Shown one piece after another: positions 11,421-24,351 of a stretch of 64,000 bases of DNA. Within the stretch, counting starts at the first letter, position 1, and each line of letters opens with the position of its first letter. The stretch lies in the NCBI GenBank assembly GCA_963921795.1, contig OY997641.1, positions 26,829,552-26,893,551 of the forward strand, given 5' to 3'. Below the pieces are notes generated by a model. The model saw only the letters and a list, made by a program, of their open reading frames with translations. It was not told the origin of the DNA and searched no databases. The translations under genes and the position numbers were made by a program. The DNA is from Nannobrachium achirus. Its lineage: Eukaryota; Chordata; Actinopteri; Myctophiformes; Myctophidae.

Positions 11421-11656
11421 TCCGAAAAAAAAAACAGAAATTTTGGCGCCACATAACTCTGCCATACTTTTGCCTAGCAACGTGATTTAAACTTTAAAAT
11501 GCACACACAATGTTGGTCTTTTTCCGGCCAATAGGGATGAGCTGTAATTGATTAAGCCCCGCCCCCTCTATAACAGGAAGTGCCCTTCACCAAACAGGAA
11601 GTGCCTCTACAACTCATGAACCGTTTGTCGTACAGACTCGCGGCTGGTGTCATAAT

Positions 11657-11965
11657 TTTTTTTTTCTCACATTTTTTTTTTCTCAAAAATTTTTTTTTCT
11701 CAAAAAATTTTTTTTTCTCAATTTTTTTTTCTCAAATTTTTTTTTCTCAATTTTTTTTTTCTCAAAATCTTTTTTTCTCAAAAAAATGTTTTCTCAAAAA
11801 AAAAAATTCTCAAAAAATGTTTTTTTCTCAATTTTTTTTTTTACTTTTTTTTTCTCAAATTTTTTTTCTCAAATATTTTTTTTCTCAAAAAAAATTTTTT
11901 TCTCAAAACTTTTCTTCTCAAAAAACTTTTTTTTTCTCACAAAACAATTTTTTCTCAAAAAACTG
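11657..11965. repeat. T-rich array, (T7-10 CTCA A2-6)n
   Basis: Some twenty units in which TTTTTTTTCTCAAAA repeats with variable T and A run lengths, giving strong strand asymmetry. Phe/Ser-rich open frames here are repeat artefacts. Confidence 0.95.
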
Positions 11966-12737
11966 TTGTTAAAGTGCGACCCGTGATAACGGCCAAAAAT
12001 GCGCCAAAACGCCACTAATTAGTCGAAATGGCTGACTTCCTGTTTGGTTTCTGATTGGCTGCTGGCCTTGTGACGTGGGTAGAGCTGCGAGGGCCCGGTC
12101 ATCGCTGCTTGCAGCTTTAATTCATTAATCCTGGCCTATTTCGCCAAACAGGAAGTGCCCCTCACCAAACAGGAAGTGACCCTTTTTCTCGTGAACCATT
12201 TGTCGTACAGACATGTGGGTGGTGTCATATGAAGAACAGTAATGTTAAAGCTTATGCAAAAAAGGCTAATGTTAAAAAATATAACGCTAATGCTAACACC
12301 AACCGCTACACAAGGTTGCACAGACTTAGCGAGCTGCAGGCACACTTAAAATTTCGTAGAAATTTTCTTTTCTAGTTTATACTTTACTATTCAGAAATTG
12401 CATTAAATTTGCGATTTCTGTGTTAACTCTATGGGCTTTTAGAAGGGTTTCCCCTTCAAAGCGTGACGTCAGCACCAGGAAGTTGTCCATGTATACACTC
12501 ATAAGATTCCTTTCTCCTTCGTTGATCGTTTTGAGAGCCAGATCACACCACCTGTGCCTTTTCCATACCTATAAACAAGCCCATCGTCTTGGGATACCCG
12601 GCTGCATTTGCAGTGAAGGAACACAGTGTTCATTCAGTCCCGTGGTATACATGACAATGTAATGAATAGATGTCTTAACTCCATCCTGATTGCCTTCTTC
12701 ACAGCTGTTTCATTAGTGCTGATTATGAATAAAGTTT

Positions 12738-12738
<1 letters not shown>

Positions 12739-12828
<90 letters not shown>
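12739..12828. repeat. (AC)n microsatellite
   Basis: About 90 bases of uninterrupted AC. Confidence 0.98.
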
Positions 12829-12831
<3 letters not shown>

Positions 12832-14231
12832 GCTGTGATGTGAACTTGAGAATATGAAGTCTTCAATAGTCTTCAATCAGTGTTTTAAAGTTCATTCTAG
12901 CGATATAGTATTATAAATCACCAAAGACCTCAATCAGCCATCACATTCTGTCTGGGACTGGGTAGCTTCTGGCAGCTATACTGATGTTTGGAGCCAAAAG
13001 CAGAGATGGCCAAAATAAATAGGCCAAGTCAAAACACTTTGGCAACTAAAATACTAAATAGCGCTTAGGCTTAACCAACTATTTATGTTCCAGTATATAT
13101 ATATGTTAATACAGTGATTCTCAAACCTTTTAAGGACCTGATAGGTCCTTTTCTGTCCTTATATGAATAAAGATCATTCATTCATTAAAGACAGGGTGCC
13201 GTGCCCCCCCCCCCCCCCCCCCCCCCGCCCCCCAAAGAAAAGGAGGATTTTTTTTCTTCAAAAAAGTGTACAGAAAGTGTTAATATTATGTTTTTATGTG
13301 GCCACACCCACCTGTTCATTACGTATACCTGGTTTTCACCTTAGCACCACCCACCTGAAGTAAGCCATGCCCATATCTGTTGTCATTATGATAGCTTTCA
13401 GGAAGAAACCAAAAATACACAGGGAAGACATATTTGCATATTATAACCACACCCAAGGGCCTGTTAGAGTAATGTTAACTCCATAGACACATACAAAACA
13501 GAAAAAGTACAAAACTTTGGAACCACCTCTTTAAGGATTTGACAGATTAGACCACATGCCCTCATTTAATACCCCTTTGTACCGGTATGTCCGGGACAGA
13601 AACATGCATTGTAAACTACTGCTTTAGTTTGTTTGTTTTTAACTCTGAGCATGCACAAATGGAACCAAATGGACCTGTGAGGGTGGTTCCATTTGTATAT
13701 GGAACAGACCCGCAAAGGGTCTATTTGGACCTTGACAACTAGTGTGTTAATATACAATTATTTCATGTTTTATGGGAAAAAGATGGGTGTATTCCGCTAT
13801 AGTTTGCCTAACTGTATATGTCCATTTTGTGCTGAAGCACAACAACGCTAACACCAGCTTGCGGCCACTCCCCGCCGAGGCCTATAGGAGTGACAGCTTG
13901 TTGTCATCACAGACACAGCCCGCTTGTCAAGGGACTGGGACAATCTGACATTGTCGGTCTTTATATTCCCATGTCGCTGGCATGCTGCTACAGATTAGCT
14001 GGGAGTATATGGTTGTGGGCTGCAGTGACATGAAATGGGACTTCATTGGATATACATAATGGTGGCCGTCATATGGCATCAGCCATAAAGGATACAGGTG
14101 GGGAGGTTGGTAGGCCAGGAGCATAGGGTTTGAGTGTACTGTATAGTATGTACAGTAAGTGAATGCAGAATGACATTTTGAGGGCAGAGTATAATAGCCA
14201 CCCACCGGGCGGCGACATGTTATTCCCAGTG
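12829..14231. other. no gene seen; poly-C tract and a small palindromic remnant
   Basis: A C homopolymer occupies 13206-13233. Near 13660-13735 is a degraded ACAAATGGAACCAAATGG / CCATTTGT inverted pair of the hAT family best seen at 15086-15284. No exon was recognised. Confidence 0.6.
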
Positions 14232-14735
14232 GTAAAGTAACTAAGTACATTTACTTAAGTACTGTACTTAAGTACAGTTTTGAGGTATTTGTACTTTACC
14301 AGAGTATTTCCAGTCCAGTTTCAGTACTTTTACTTCCACTCCACTACATCTCGGATCCAAATATTGTACTTTTACTCCACTACAATTATTTGAAAACTTT
14401 AGTTACTAGTTACTTTGCAGATGTTTATATTATAAAACATACATTAATGCACTTTAGCCCTATTTTATACCGTGGCTATTTGAAAATAGCTGATCTGTTT
14501 TTGTCACATTCCTAAGACAAAAATTTGATTCGAGTAAATTTACCCCCATTGATTCCGGATGGGGACCCGTTTCGAAACGGGTCCCCATCTGGAACGAATG
14601 GGGGTAAATTTATTGTTATCACATTTTTGTCTTATGAATGCGACAAAAAAACTAAAAATATTATTGAACTCTAGTCTCCATGGCGTGACTAATCAATAGA
14701 AAGAAAATCATTTTGGGGGTGAACTACTCCTTTAA
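14232..14735. mobile_element. 5' part of a TACTCAAGTAC hAT element joined to a palindrome-bearing MITE fragment
   Basis: 14232-14470 matches the start of the family at 47012. At about 14470 half a hairpin module (GAAAATAGCTGATCT) is followed by the right portion of the TTAA-flanked MITE seen complete at 36606-36868. It ends ATTTTGGGGGTGAACTACTCCT with TTAA at 14732-14735. It contains a 32-bp perfect palindrome (14558-14589) within longer arms reaching about 14503 and 14644. Confidence 0.8.
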
Positions 14736-15085
14736 TGCCTATTCTGATGTAATGCCTTATTATCACCTTGGGCTCTCTATCTTTATGAAGGCAATGGAAA
14801 ATGCTGGCTCTGGCATTGTTCCAACTGCTTAATTCATATAATTGCATACAGTATGCACTATATAATCCTCAGGGTAAATTTGAACACTGGGGATTTTGCT
14901 GTGTAGGAGTAATGTGATCGATAGTCACTGTGGAACGGCTTCCCCCAAGGGGCCTTACAGGCCTGCCTGAAATATGTCACTTTAATTCTGGTGGGAGAGT
15001 TGTAGTGGCACACTTTTGAAATTTGTCTCAAATACTCACCGAAAAGACACATTTCTTTTGACGGGCAGGCCTTCCTTGTGTATGG

Positions 15086-15284
15086 CAGAGGTTCTCAAAG
15101 TGGATTTCATTGACCCTTAATGGGGGTCTAAATGGGGGTCTAAATTGGCTCTCACAAGTCTGTAACTTTGACAGTGTACAAATGGAACCAAATGGACCCT
15201 GACGGTGACGGGTCCATTTGGTTCCATTTGTACCCTGTCAAAGTTAAGGGGAGACCTTAAAATGTCAAAGTTTGAGAACCACTG
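15086..15284. mobile_element. 199-bp hAT MITE with perfect TSD and internal hairpin
   Basis: Termini CAGAGGTTCTCAAA and, inverted, CAGTGGTTCTCAAAC. The 8-bp flank GTGTATGG occurs at 15078-15085 and 15285-15292. Most of the interior is a near-perfect hairpin whose arm reads AACTTTGACAGTGTACAAAT and continues GGAACCAAATGGACC. Non-coding. Related copies or ends lie at 25890, 34365 and 52063. Confidence 0.93.
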
Positions 15285-16183
<899 letters not shown>

Positions 16184-16241
16184 CTCGATCTGTATAGGCA
16201 GAGAAATGCAAGACATGTAAATGTTACTCCTTATCATTTGG

Positions 16242-16400
16242 CTAGACTTTTCAGATCAATTTAGCTTTAATGCATTAAAATACAATGATAAGGAGTAATT
16301 GGCCTGGGTTCGAATCTGACCCAAGGCCATCCCTTCTCTTTCTCCCACCTTTCCTGCCCCTCTACCACTGTCCCTGTCAAAAATAGAGCAGTGCTAAAGT
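16242..16400 (+). mobile_element. SINE-like repeat with tRNA B-box-like sequence, copy 1
   Basis: TGGCTAGACTTTTCAGATCA to AAAAATAGAGCAG recurs at 29576-29725. Both copies include GGGTTCGAATC, which fits the internal B box of RNA polymerase III promoters. The A box is not clear, so the tRNA origin is an inference. Confidence 0.6.
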
Positions 16401-16474
16401 AACTGGCTCCAAACACTACGGCGCTGTGAAATTGTATGTGCTGAATTCCCAAACAAATGTAGCCTAGGTTGATG

Positions 16475-16509
<35 letters not shown>

Positions 16510-16704
16510 TTCTCTCTTGCTCTGTAGGCCGAGAAATGCAAGACATTTAAATGTTGTTTATTAGTCACAGGTGAAAACACAAGGAACAATAACAATCAGG
16601 CTTAGCAGATTACAGAGAATATTAATGGCATAAATCGATTTAGAATTAAGTGCAAGACGGGGATTGGGGATCTTGTGAGAGCGGGGATCGCCATGTGATG
16701 TGTG

Positions 16705-17837
16705 TGTTACACGCCCAAGTGTGGCTAATGTAAACAGATTATATTTTTAAAACTGCTCCGCAGTATTCACCTGATAAAACAGGACAAAAGGGGAGACAGA
16801 GTCAGCTTTGTGTTGTTACGTTTCTCTTCCTTGTTCATCTGAGTTTATTTACAATCATCATTAAATCACTTTTCTTTTCTTTGTTTTAAAGAGTTTTCAG
16901 TCATTCAGTACTGTAATCAATCATCACATATTCACAAAATCACAATAATCCCATATTTTCTCATTTTCTTCCTTCTTACACATTTCCTTCAAAATCACAA
17001 TAAACATGTCTTTCATATTCATATTCCCATATGTTTTTATCAGTATCCATGAACTGTATTTATTCGTTGGCATTCTACCAGTAATAATGTTTTTAGAATT
17101 AATTCTTTTTAAGCTATCATATTATATCATGAACTTATTTATATATATAACCATCAAATGGCATTACTCATGAAATCACTTTGACCCAACAGTTCAATAC
17201 TGCATTGGCATAACAATGGATATAGTGCAAAGAGACATTACAAGGCATTATATTGGAGGAAACTGACTAACAACAAAACGAAAATAAAGCATTCCCAAAT
17301 GCAAAGGGTACTAATCATATTAATCACCAGAACAGGAGCTATTAAACACTACAGGGAGCAACATAATACTGTACATGAAACAACCCAAAAACAGCCACGT
17401 TGTGACTAGCAGCATGTAATGGCTGCCATGAATCTGCTGTTTACACTCAGATTCTACATACTAATTAAACCCATACAAAACGACATTTCTGGTCTAGAAC
17501 CAAGAGGAGCTTTGCTTTATGTTACAAAGAGCTGATAAAGAACAGGTTTTGTGTTCTAATAAAGCATTTACCTGATAAAACAGGACAAAAGGGGAGACAG
17601 AGTCAGCTTTGTGTTGTTACGTTTCTCTTCCTTGTTCATCTGAGGAGGAACGTCACGTGACCACCTACTACTACCTGTCTCACCAGGCGCTTTTGCCACC
17701 TTGTGGCAAAAGGTGGAATAGGTCTGTTCCTAAAATATATATTCTCTGCTCATTCTAAGGCACAACAAAGTCCCATAACAATACAATAAAATCACACATA
17801 ATAAACAAAATGTGACTACACTTTTGTGTATGTCACA
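16705..17837 (-). repeat. 3' LTR of the Gypsy element
   Basis: 1133 bases, same length as 24694-25826, with no difference found in the portions compared. Inside is a 75-base direct duplication (16769-16843 and 17570-17644). On the minus strand, TTATATATATAAA (17138-17150) is a possible TATA box and AATAAA (16844-16849) a possible polyadenylation signal. The assignment of U3, R and U5 is not resolved. Confidence 0.95.
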
Positions 17838-17846
17838 CACTCCCTG
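17838..17846 (-). other. candidate polypurine tract
   Basis: In the element's sense CAGGGAGTG lies immediately before the 3' LTR, where the plus-strand primer of LTR retrotransposons is expected. It is short and interrupted by pyrimidines, so the call rests mostly on position. Confidence 0.5.
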
Positions 17847-17917
17847 ACAAAATAAGAAGTGGCTCCTGACATTTCAAACCATTTCACTTTCAGAAATCTC
17901 AAAATAAAAACTTCAAC

Positions 17918-20900
17918 TCAACTCAAAAGTGTCGGTGTGGTGTATGTGTAGGGTGTATGGGGGTAAGAGTTGTAAGGTGAAAACCAGAAAGGTGGTGGAA
18001 TCTGGCAAGGTGAGTATGGCGGAGTGTAGGGTGTTGTGTATGTATGGACTGTATTGACAGTGTGGTGTGGTTGTAGTGAAGGTTCACCCAGTGTCTGGTA
18101 CGTGAACATCTGTCTTGGTCTCCTTTCTCTTGCGGACCGCCTGATCTCATTGGGTGTGTCACGTGCAGGGGAAGGCAAAATCTCCTCTTCTTCCACAGGA
18201 ATGACATCGTCATCGTCTTCACTTCCAGTTTCAGGTAACACCGGCTCAGGTAGGTATGATGTGCTCGGTAGTGTTTCTACTGGTCTTTGTTCTTCTCTTG
18301 TGAATGTTTCATCATCTCTTTCTCTCCTCACAGGATTTGTAGCTTGTCTCATTTCCCTTACAGGTACTCGGCTTGGACTGTTGACTTCTTCAGGAATCGG
18401 ATTCCTCTGGACCAAGGTAGGTATGGTATGGTAAGTATCCTCTCCTGTCTGTTCTCTTTCTCTTACAGGGAATCTCAACCAGTACCTTCCATATTCTCTT
18501 TCAGAATCGGAATCACTTGAGTCACTCTGGTGTTCTCTCTCATTGACATGACTTGGTTGGCGGTGTTTCTGTTTTGTTTGTCTCTTAGGTGTGCATTCTA
18601 CTGGAGGCGGTGGGGCTTCGACAGGTAAGTCATTTACGAGTAATAGCAGGTTCCGATGGAGAACTCTGGTTCTCTGTCCATCGCTGCCCTCAGGGTAGAC
18701 TTCATACACCGGGTTGTCCGTTACTTGCTCTTTGACGACATAGATCTTCTTCTCCCAGTATGATCTGAGTTTCCCTGGGCCGCCACGCTCATTGAGATTC
18801 CTTACTAGGACTCTGTCGCCGGGACGTAGAACTACACCCTTCAGCTTCTTGTCATAGTAGGATTTGCCTCGCGCACTTGATTGTCTACTGTTCTCGCTGG
18901 CGATCTTGTAGGCTTCAGTCATCTTTCCTGCCCACTTCTGTGCATAGCTTTGGTGTGAGACAGGGTCTTTCTCTTCCATCAGACCAAACAACAAGTCTAC
19001 AGGGAGACGGGGGTGGCGCCCGTACAAGAGAAAATAGGGTGAGTACCCAGTAGACTCGTGGCGTGTACAGTTGTAGGCGTGTACAGTATGTTGGAGGTGG
19101 TCTTTCCAACGCTCTTTTTCCTTCGCACTGAGTGTCCTCAACATCTGCAACAGTGTTCTATTAAACCTCTCGGCCGGGTTGCATTGAGGGTGGTACGGTG
19201 TCGTTCTTGAGTGTCCCACTCCAGCTTTCTGACGGAGGGTCTTAAAGAGCTCGTTTTCAAACTCACGGCCCTGGTCATGGTGGAGACGACCCGGATATCC
19301 GAACCGGAGAATGAAATCATCAAAAATGCGCTCAGCTGCTGTCCGTCCGGACTTGTTCTTTGTCGGATAAGCTTGAGCGAATCTTGTGAAGTGATCCACA
19401 ACGACCAGGATGTACTCGTACCCGCCTCGGCTGGTCTCCAGGTGCAGATAGTCAATACATACAAGATCCAAAGGTGTGTTGGATGTGATGGTGCCCATTG
19501 GAGCTCGTACATGATTGACAGGCTTTTTCTCCTTAATGCAAGGACATCTTCTTGTGACATACTCCACTATGTCCTTCTTCATAAACGGCCAATAAAAGCG
19601 GTCTCTTGCCAGGGACAGTACTCGTTCTGTACCGACGTGCCCCATATCGTCATGAAGGTGCTTCAAGACCATGGACTTGTATTTGGCAGGGAGAACCAGC
19701 TGTTTTCTTTCACAGGTCTGTCTGAAAAGAAGTCCATTCTTCAGGTGCAGTTTGTTCCATTCACGGAGGAGCTTACTTGCTGCTCTACTCACAGTATGTC
19801 TTGTGTCGTTGTTCAACACTGCATTTGTCTCTTTCAGCTTAATAATTTCTCCAATCACTGTGTCTTCCCTTTGAGCTTCGAACAACTCATCCCGGCTGAT
19901 AGTTGGGATGGTGACAGAGGGTTCTGGAAAAGTATCTGTGGCAAGGGTGAGGGCTGCAATCCAGGCTACATCCTGCTTCTGGGCTGCCATGTTTCCATCC
20001 CAGGTTGCACGCACCACTTCCTGTGACAGCTCCTCACTGCACTCAGCTACATACTTGTCCATGTCGAGGGGTAGACGAGACAGGGTATCAGCATCTATGT
20101 TCACCTTTCCAGGTCTGTACTTTATCTCGAACCGGAAGTCAGACAACTCCCCGACCCAACGGTGTCCAACGGCATTGAGCTTTGCCGTGCTCATAACGTA
20201 CGTTAGGGGATTGTTATCCGTGTAAATGGTGAAGTGTGGGGCATAAAATAGATAATCTCTAAATTTCTCACACACTGCCCATTTTAGTGCCAAGAATTCC
20301 AACTTCCCACTGTGCAGGCGATAGTTCTTCTCTGCCTGGGTCAACGTTCTGGAGCCATAACCCAACACTCTCAGCTTGCCTTCCTGCCGCTGATAGAGTA
20401 CAGCGCCGAGACCCTGTTCTGAGGCATCTGTGTGCAGTGAGAATGGCAGGCTAAAGTCTGGGTAGGCCAGGACTGGTGGATTGATAAGGAGCTCAATCAG
20501 TTGTTCCAGTATCCTCTGGTGTTCACTGGTCCAGTTCACAGGGGTTTTAGAGGCCAACTGAGGACCTTTGCTCTTTCCTCGCTGGGTCTGGGCTTGTGAC
20601 GTGACAGATTTGACTTGGAGGAGCTCATACACTGGCTTTGCAATGCGTGAAAAGTCTTGCATGTAACTGCGGTAGTAACTTAGGAAGCCTAGAAGTCTTC
20701 TTACATCACCAACCGTCTGTGGAGTCTTGCTTTTGAGGGACTGCACAGCCTCCAGGTCTTTTGGATCAATCTCCACTCCATCCGCAGATACAAGGCGACC
20801 GACATATCTGACTTGTCTTCGAAACAGTTCACACTTTTCGGGTCTCAGCTTCACGCCATGCTCTTGGAGGGCTTTCAGGACTTTGCGGACTCCTTCTACA

Positions 20901-22618
20901 TGCTCCTCAAACGTTTTAGCGTAGCAGAGGATGTCGTCCAGGTATGGTATACAGGATTCATCTCTGAGTGAGCATAACATCTCTTCCATGCTCCTTTGGA
21001 AGGCAGCGGGTGCATTTGAGAGGCCAAAGGGTATCCTCACCCACTCGTATAACCCCCAGGGCGTTATGAAGGCGGTGAGGTGTCTTGAACCCTCATCTAT
21101 GAAGCCTTGATGGTAAGCCTTGCCTTGGTCAAGGATACTAAACCACGACTGGCCACCCAGGGTGTCGGTCAGATCTTGGATCCGAGGCAAGGGGTGTCTG
21201 TCAGGAACAGTCTTCTGGTTCAGAAGTCGATAATCGATGCAAAGGCGCAGCGAGCCATCCTTTTTGCGGACGCACACGACAGGTGCTGAATAAGGAGACT
21301 TTGATTTAACAATCCATCCCTTGGCGAGGAGATCTTGAATGTACTCCTTTACTTCGGTAAACAATGGCTTAGGTATTGAAGAGTATGCTCTCTGCACAGG
21401 GATGTTGTCTTTCAGGTTTATCGACATCTGTAGACTGGGGATGTACCCGATATCTCCAGCGTCCCTGGCAAATGCTGCAGACTCCTCGTACAGCATCTTT
21501 TTCGCAATCTCTTGCTGTTCTTCATCTAGGTGACTTATGTCAACTGGCGGCTCCCATTGGGGCAGTGATGGGCTTGCCTCAGCTGGGGAGGAGGCAGTGA
21601 CACTGTGGACATTTGTGTTCCTTCCAGGTGAGTCGGTTTCAATTATTTTCTTAATTGGCTGGACACTCCCCATGACTGATTTACGGGGCAAGGTAATGTC
21701 ATGTTTCAGGTGGTTTCCCACGGGCACAGCTACATATGGGCTCTTCTCATTCTGAATCTCCAGCAAACCCTCGCCGACATCCAGCTGCTGTAACTGGACG
21801 TTACTCTCATCAGGTTCAAATAACACCAGGGCATCAGACGGGTCAAGATTCGGTGGGAGTCTGCACTTTACCCATATTACACTGCCAGCGGGGATGACCT
21901 TGTCCAGTTGACCTGTTCTCAGACGTCCTTGAAGCATATTGGATTTCTTGGCTTGGACAAAGTGCACAATAGTCTCAGCTGTGTCATTTGGGATCGACAT
22001 GGCACCACAGAGCAAACGGGTTAACATAGGGAGAAGTCTCTCTGGCTTGCCCTTTATCAGTTCTTCCACCACATTGAACCCGATCAATGGCGTTTCTAAG
22101 GGCAAGTGGCTTACAAGGAAAGGCACTCTAATAGCCAAGTCAGGGTCTTCATTTTCGGGCAGACTCACAGTTATTGCGACCCATCCATCAAAAGGAATAA
22201 GGTCTCCATTCACAGCATATACTTTGAGCTTTTCTTCATCCTCCATTAGCTCATTCAGTGGTCGAATGTCAAGGTCAGGTAAGTATAGCTCTTTCCAGGA
22301 ATGGTTAACAATGCTCACTTGAGCCCCCGTGTCTACTAGGGCACTGACTGGTACGCCACTCAGAAGACACTTGGTTATGGCTTTCTTGCCTATTAGCTTG
22401 GCAATCGGTTCATTAGGGGGTGAGGGGTTTAGTGAGGGCTGAGGAGTCGCCTTTCTGTGAGGGCGTACTCTGTTCACAGTAACTGCATCCGCAGTCGTTC
22501 TTTGGGGATTACCTTCACCACCGCTGTGGTTGTTGTGCTGTTGCACATCTTCAGAGGGGGACTTCGAGGTCGCTCCGGTTGCTGGCTGTCCCCCTACAGC
22601 AACCGGCTCTCGTTTCCC
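17918..22618 (-). CDS. pol: Gypsy pol polyprotein (protease, RT, RNase H, integrase), expressed by -1 frameshift
   Basis: The frame is open from 22684 to a TGA at 17918-17920. It overlaps gag by about 90 nt and has no early ATG, so it is probably made as a Gag-Pol fusion by slippage at 22612-22618. Numbering below starts from the GTG codon at 22546 (1542 residues). Protease: VDTGA at 71-75. RT about 380-590: catalytic Asp in [10 protein letters not shown] (473) and YLDDI (535-539). RNase H about 700-825: Asp707, Glu750, Asp777, Asp820. Integrase: HDDMGH with a CPC variant of the zinc-binding CxxC (965-1003), then Asp1032, Asp1091 and Glu1126 spaced roughly as in DD35E. A GPY/F-like module (about 1250-1305) follows, then a Pro- and acidic-rich tail of about 230 residues. 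No chromodomain was recognised. All catalytic residues are present and no internal stop is seen. Confidence 0.96.
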   Translation of the reverse strand, partial: GKREPVAVGGQPATGATSKSPSEDVQQHNNHSGGEGNPQRTTADAVTVNRVRPHRKATPQPSLNPSPPNEPIAKLIGKKAITKCLLSGVPVSALVDTGAQVSIVNHSWKELYLPDLDIRPLNELMEDEEKLKVYAVNGDLIPFDGWVAITVSLPENEDPDLAIRVPFLVSHLPLETPLIGFNVVEELIKGKPERLLPMLTRLLCGAMSIPNDTAETIVHFVQAKKSNMLQGRLRTGQLDKVIPAGSVIWVKCRLPPNLDPSDALVLFEPDESNVQLQQLDVGEGLLEIQNEKSPYVAVPVGNHLKHDITLPRKSVMGSVQPIKKIIETDSPGRNTNVHSVTASSPAEASPSLPQWEPPVDISHLDEEQQEIAKKMLYEESAAFARDAGDIGYIPSLQMSINLKDNIPVQRAYSSIPKPLFTEVKEYIQDLLAKGWIVKSKSPYSAPVVCVRKKDGSLRLCIDYRLLNQKTVPDRHPLPRIQDLTDTLGGQSWFSILDQGKAYHQGFIDEGSRHLTAFITPWGLYEWVRIPFGLSNAPAAFQRSMEEMLCSLRDESCIPYLDDILCYAKTFEEHVEGVRKVLKALQEHGVKLRPEKCELFRRQVRYVGRLVSADGVEIDPKDLEAVQSLKSKTPQTVGDVRRLLGFLSYYRSYMQDFSRIAKPVYELLQVKSVTSQAQTQRGKSKGPQLASKTPVNWTSEHQRILEQLIELLINPPVLAYPDFSLPFSLHTDASEQGLGAVLYQRQEGKLRVLGYGSRTLTQAEKNYRLHSGKLEFLALKWAVCEKFRDYLFYAPHFTIYTDNNPLTYVMSTAKLNAVGHRWVGELSDFRFEIKYRPGKVNIDADTLSRLPLDMDKYVAECSEELSQEVVRATWDGNMAAQKQDVAWIAALTLATDTFPEPSVTIPTISRDELFEAQREDTVIGEIIKLKETNAVLNNDTRHTVSRAASKLLREWNKLHLKNGLLFRQTCERKQLVLPAKYKSMVLKHLHDDMGHVGTERVLSLARDRFYWPFMKKDIVEYVTRRCPCIKEKKPVNHVRAPMGTITSNTPLDLVCIDYLHLETSRGGYEYILVVVDHFTRFAQAYPTKNKSGRTAAERIFDDFILRFGYPGRLHHDQGREFENELFKTLRQKAGVGHSRTTPYHPQCNPAERFNRTLLQMLRTLSAKEKERWKDHLQHTVHAYNCTRHESTGYSPYFLLYGRHPRLPVDLLFGLMEEKDPVSHQSYAQKWAGKMTEAYKIASENSRQSSARGKSYYDKKLKGVVLRPGDRVLVRNLNERGGPGKLRSYWEKKIYVVKEQVTDNPVYEVYPEGSDGQRTRVLHRNLLLLVNDLPVEAPPPPVECTPKRQTKQKHRQPSHVNEREHQSDSSDSDSEREYGRYWLRFPVREREQTGEDTYHTIPTLVQRNPIPEEVNSPSRVPVREMRQATNPVRRERDDETFTREEQRPVETLPSTSYLPEPVLPETGSEDDDDVIPVEEEEILPSPARDTPNEIRRSARERRPRQMFTYQTLGEPSLQPHHTVNTVHTYTTPYTPPYSPCQIPPPFWFSPYNSYPHTPYTYTTPTLLS
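22555..22618 (-). promoter_or_regulatory. -1 programmed frameshift signal: slippery heptamer plus H-type pseudoknot
   Basis: In the element's sense the slippery heptamer GGGAAAC (22618-22612) is phased G GGA AAC in the gag frame. After a 5-nt spacer (GAGAG), stem 1 is CCGGTTGCTG (22606-22597) paired with CAGCAACCGG (22584-22575), 10 of 10 bp. Within its 12-nt loop AGGGGGAC (22595-22588) can pair with GTCCCCCT (22562-22555) downstream, 8 of 8 bp, forming a classic H-type pseudoknot. The gag stop codon TAG (22596-22594) lies in the loop. Slippage by -1 moves exactly into the pol frame. Sequence, phase and pairing are seen directly; function is inferred. Confidence 0.93.
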
Positions 22619-24351
22619 TGGCGCTTGGGTTTCTTCAAGCAGCCTATTGCTCGGTGGCCCTCTTCGCCGCAGTAAAAGCAGTGTTTACAGTCCTGTAAAC
22701 CATTCTCGAGACACTTTGAGCAGCCATATTGTCCCTCTTTCCTGACCATTCGAGGTTTAGGGGATGAACCACAAGCACGGTCTTGCTGCACAGTCGCGGC
22801 CAATGACTCAACCAACTTAGTCAGTGCATCTATTCTTTCTGTGAGCTGCTGTACATTGTCTGTCTTGTTTTTGCGCTCAGCGGTCTCTTTCTTTGGGGTG
22901 GACTCTTTTTCAGGTTCTGCCTCAACTTGGGCACTGTGTGCAGCTGTTTGCTTCTGACGAGGTGTTGAGCCCAATCTGCGTTGTCGCTCACTCTCATCAC
23001 TTGTTATTTTCATGACATGTTTCAGGATTGTCTCATCTGTTACTGAGTTGTCAGAGAGTAAGGGCTTTAGCTCTCTGCGGATATCGTTGTGCTTGTGGCC
23101 TATGCCTTGGTACACTGTGTGCAGGAAGACACCTTGGACTGTCTCTGGGTTGCACTTGATCTCAGTTTCAGCTTGTCTCGATGTGAACAGGATTCTCTGT
23201 TTCAGGCCGATTACACGATACAGGAATTGTTGCGGAGTCTCATGTTCATTTTGCTTTGCGCACATCAACTCTTGGAAAAGTTCTGTGCTGCTCTTTTCTC
23301 CCAAATGAGACTGAAGGAACCCCTTGAGCTCTGCTACAGTCATGTCGTCCTTATTCATGAGCATGTCCTTGAAATCTCCAGGCTTAAGGATCCGCAGCAC
23401 GCCTCTCACTATTTCAAGGTCACTGAAGTTCTCCTTTAATCCTTCCTCCATCTGCCGGCACACGCTGGTGTAGCTGATGTCAGAAGAATGATCTCCGATT
23501 TGGCCCCCTTGCACTTTAAATTCACGGCGGTGAAGGTAAGACAAGTCTTTCAGGGACACCATCTTCTCTTGTGTATGGAAGGGAGCTGTGTCTGTTTGAT
23601 GAACATGGTTTGGTGTGTTATGGTTCTGCGGAGGGAACTGTACAGGTGTGGGTTGTGAGGTAGGATGTGATGTAGGCGTGCGTATGGATGGTGTGTTGTG
23701 TTGTGGGGTGTGCTGTACAGGTGTGGGTTGTGAGGTAGGCAGGTTCATGAATGGTGTGTTGTGCTGTGGAATATGCTGTACAGGTGTGGGTGGTGAGGTA
23801 GGATGTAAAGTGGGAATGTTCATGAATTGACATAGCCTCATACTCAAATCATTATAACATTCAAGCATTTTCTGAACATCATCTGGCATAACATTGGCTG
23901 TACTAGCTGTAGTAGCAGTACCTGAGGCACTGAGTGACTGAGAATTCACTAAATCACCAGAGGTTACGCTAACTGAACTAGTGACAGGTACATTGGCTGG
24001 GTCTGAAAGGGTTAACCCACTAGAGTGAGAGACTAAATCAATGAGCCGTGTCTCTTCATTTACACTGGATACAACAGGTAAAGTAACAGGTTCCCTGACC
24101 TTCTCAATAACATCACTCAAAACAAGTAATTCAACCATACCCGTATCCTCAGACTCTAGCAGCTGCTTACTGTGCATGAACTCTTGGATGTGGTCGAAAC
24201 ACCCATTCACGTCTTCACTGTCGAGCTTTGACGGGTCTTCGCCTGAAACCGGGCCGACATCCTTGGCAATCTGGAAAAGTTCTTTGGGTGACAACGAAAG
24301 CAGGCCTTTCCTGATCTCCCAGACCAGGTTCTTCCTCTCTCTGTCTGCCAT
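22594..24351 (-). CDS. gag: Gypsy gag polyprotein with CCHC zinc knuckle
   Basis: 585 residues from the first ATG (24351-24349, [10 protein letters not shown]) to TAG at 22596-22594. The frame is open seven codons further upstream, but only to a GTG. An acidic N-terminal region is followed by a Pro/Thr/Gln-rich stretch (about residues 180-246) with repeats of [13 protein letters not shown]. Next comes a probable capsid region with [20 protein letters not shown] (about 370-390), a charged Lys/Glu linker, and a zinc knuckle [14 protein letters not shown] near the C terminus (Cys558, Cys561, His566, Cys571). Gag would form the particle and bind the RNA. Its last 30 codons overlap the pol frame. 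Confidence 0.93.
   Translation of the reverse strand: MADRERKNLVWEIRKGLLSLSPKELFQIAKDVGPVSGEDPSKLDSEDVNGCFDHIQEFMHSKQLLESEDTGMVELLVLSDVIEKVREPVTLPVVSSVNEETRLIDLVSHSSGLTLSDPANVPVTSSVSVTSGDLVNSQSLSASGTATTASTANVMPDDVQKMLECYNDLSMRLCQFMNIPTLHPTSPPTPVQHIPQHNTPFMNLPTSQPTPVQHTPQHNTPSIRTPTSHPTSQPTPVQFPPQNHNTPNHVHQTDTAPFHTQEKMVSLKDLSYLHRREFKVQGGQIGDHSSDISYTSVCRQMEEGLKENFSDLEIVRGVLRILKPGDFKDMLMNKDDMTVAELKGFLQSHLGEKSSTELFQELMCAKQNEHETPQQFLYRVIGLKQRILFTSRQAETEIKCNPETVQGVFLHTVYQGIGHKHNDIRRELKPLLSDNSVTDETILKHVMKITSDESERQRRLGSTPRQKQTAAHSAQVEAEPEKESTPKKETAERKNKTDNVQQLTERIDALTKLVESLAATVQQDRACGSSPKPRMVRKEGQYGCSKCLENGLQDCKHCFYCGEEGHRAIGCLKKPKRQGNESRLL

Larger units (their letters stand above)
9567..12485. mobile_element. 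2.9-kb composite element bounded by 74-bp inverted repeats
   Basis: The left terminus (9567-9640) begins CAACTTCCTGGTGCTGACGT. The right terminus (12412-12485) is its inverted copy with a small insertion, matching as far as GAGTTAACAC-GAAATC. Inside lie a 31-nt hairpin (9895-9925), the CArG minisatellite, a GGTTGCTAGGGTAAACAGTT array, ACGG repeats, a 177-bp tandem duplication and a T-rich CTC array. AACAGGAAGTGCC sequences occur at about 11577 and 12150. No transposase frame and no TSD was found. It is either a large non-autonomous DNA transposon or a satellite-filled one. Confidence 0.7.

Noticed and set aside
11580-11986. Phe/Ser/Lys-rich frames that look like a membrane protein
   Set aside because: Translations of a low-complexity T-run/CTCAA array.
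19211-20026. 271-codon plus-strand frame opposite pol
   Set aside because: Antisense shadow of the conserved RNase H-integrase region of pol. No motif is recognisable. The same holds for the other plus-strand frames between 18036 and 24640.
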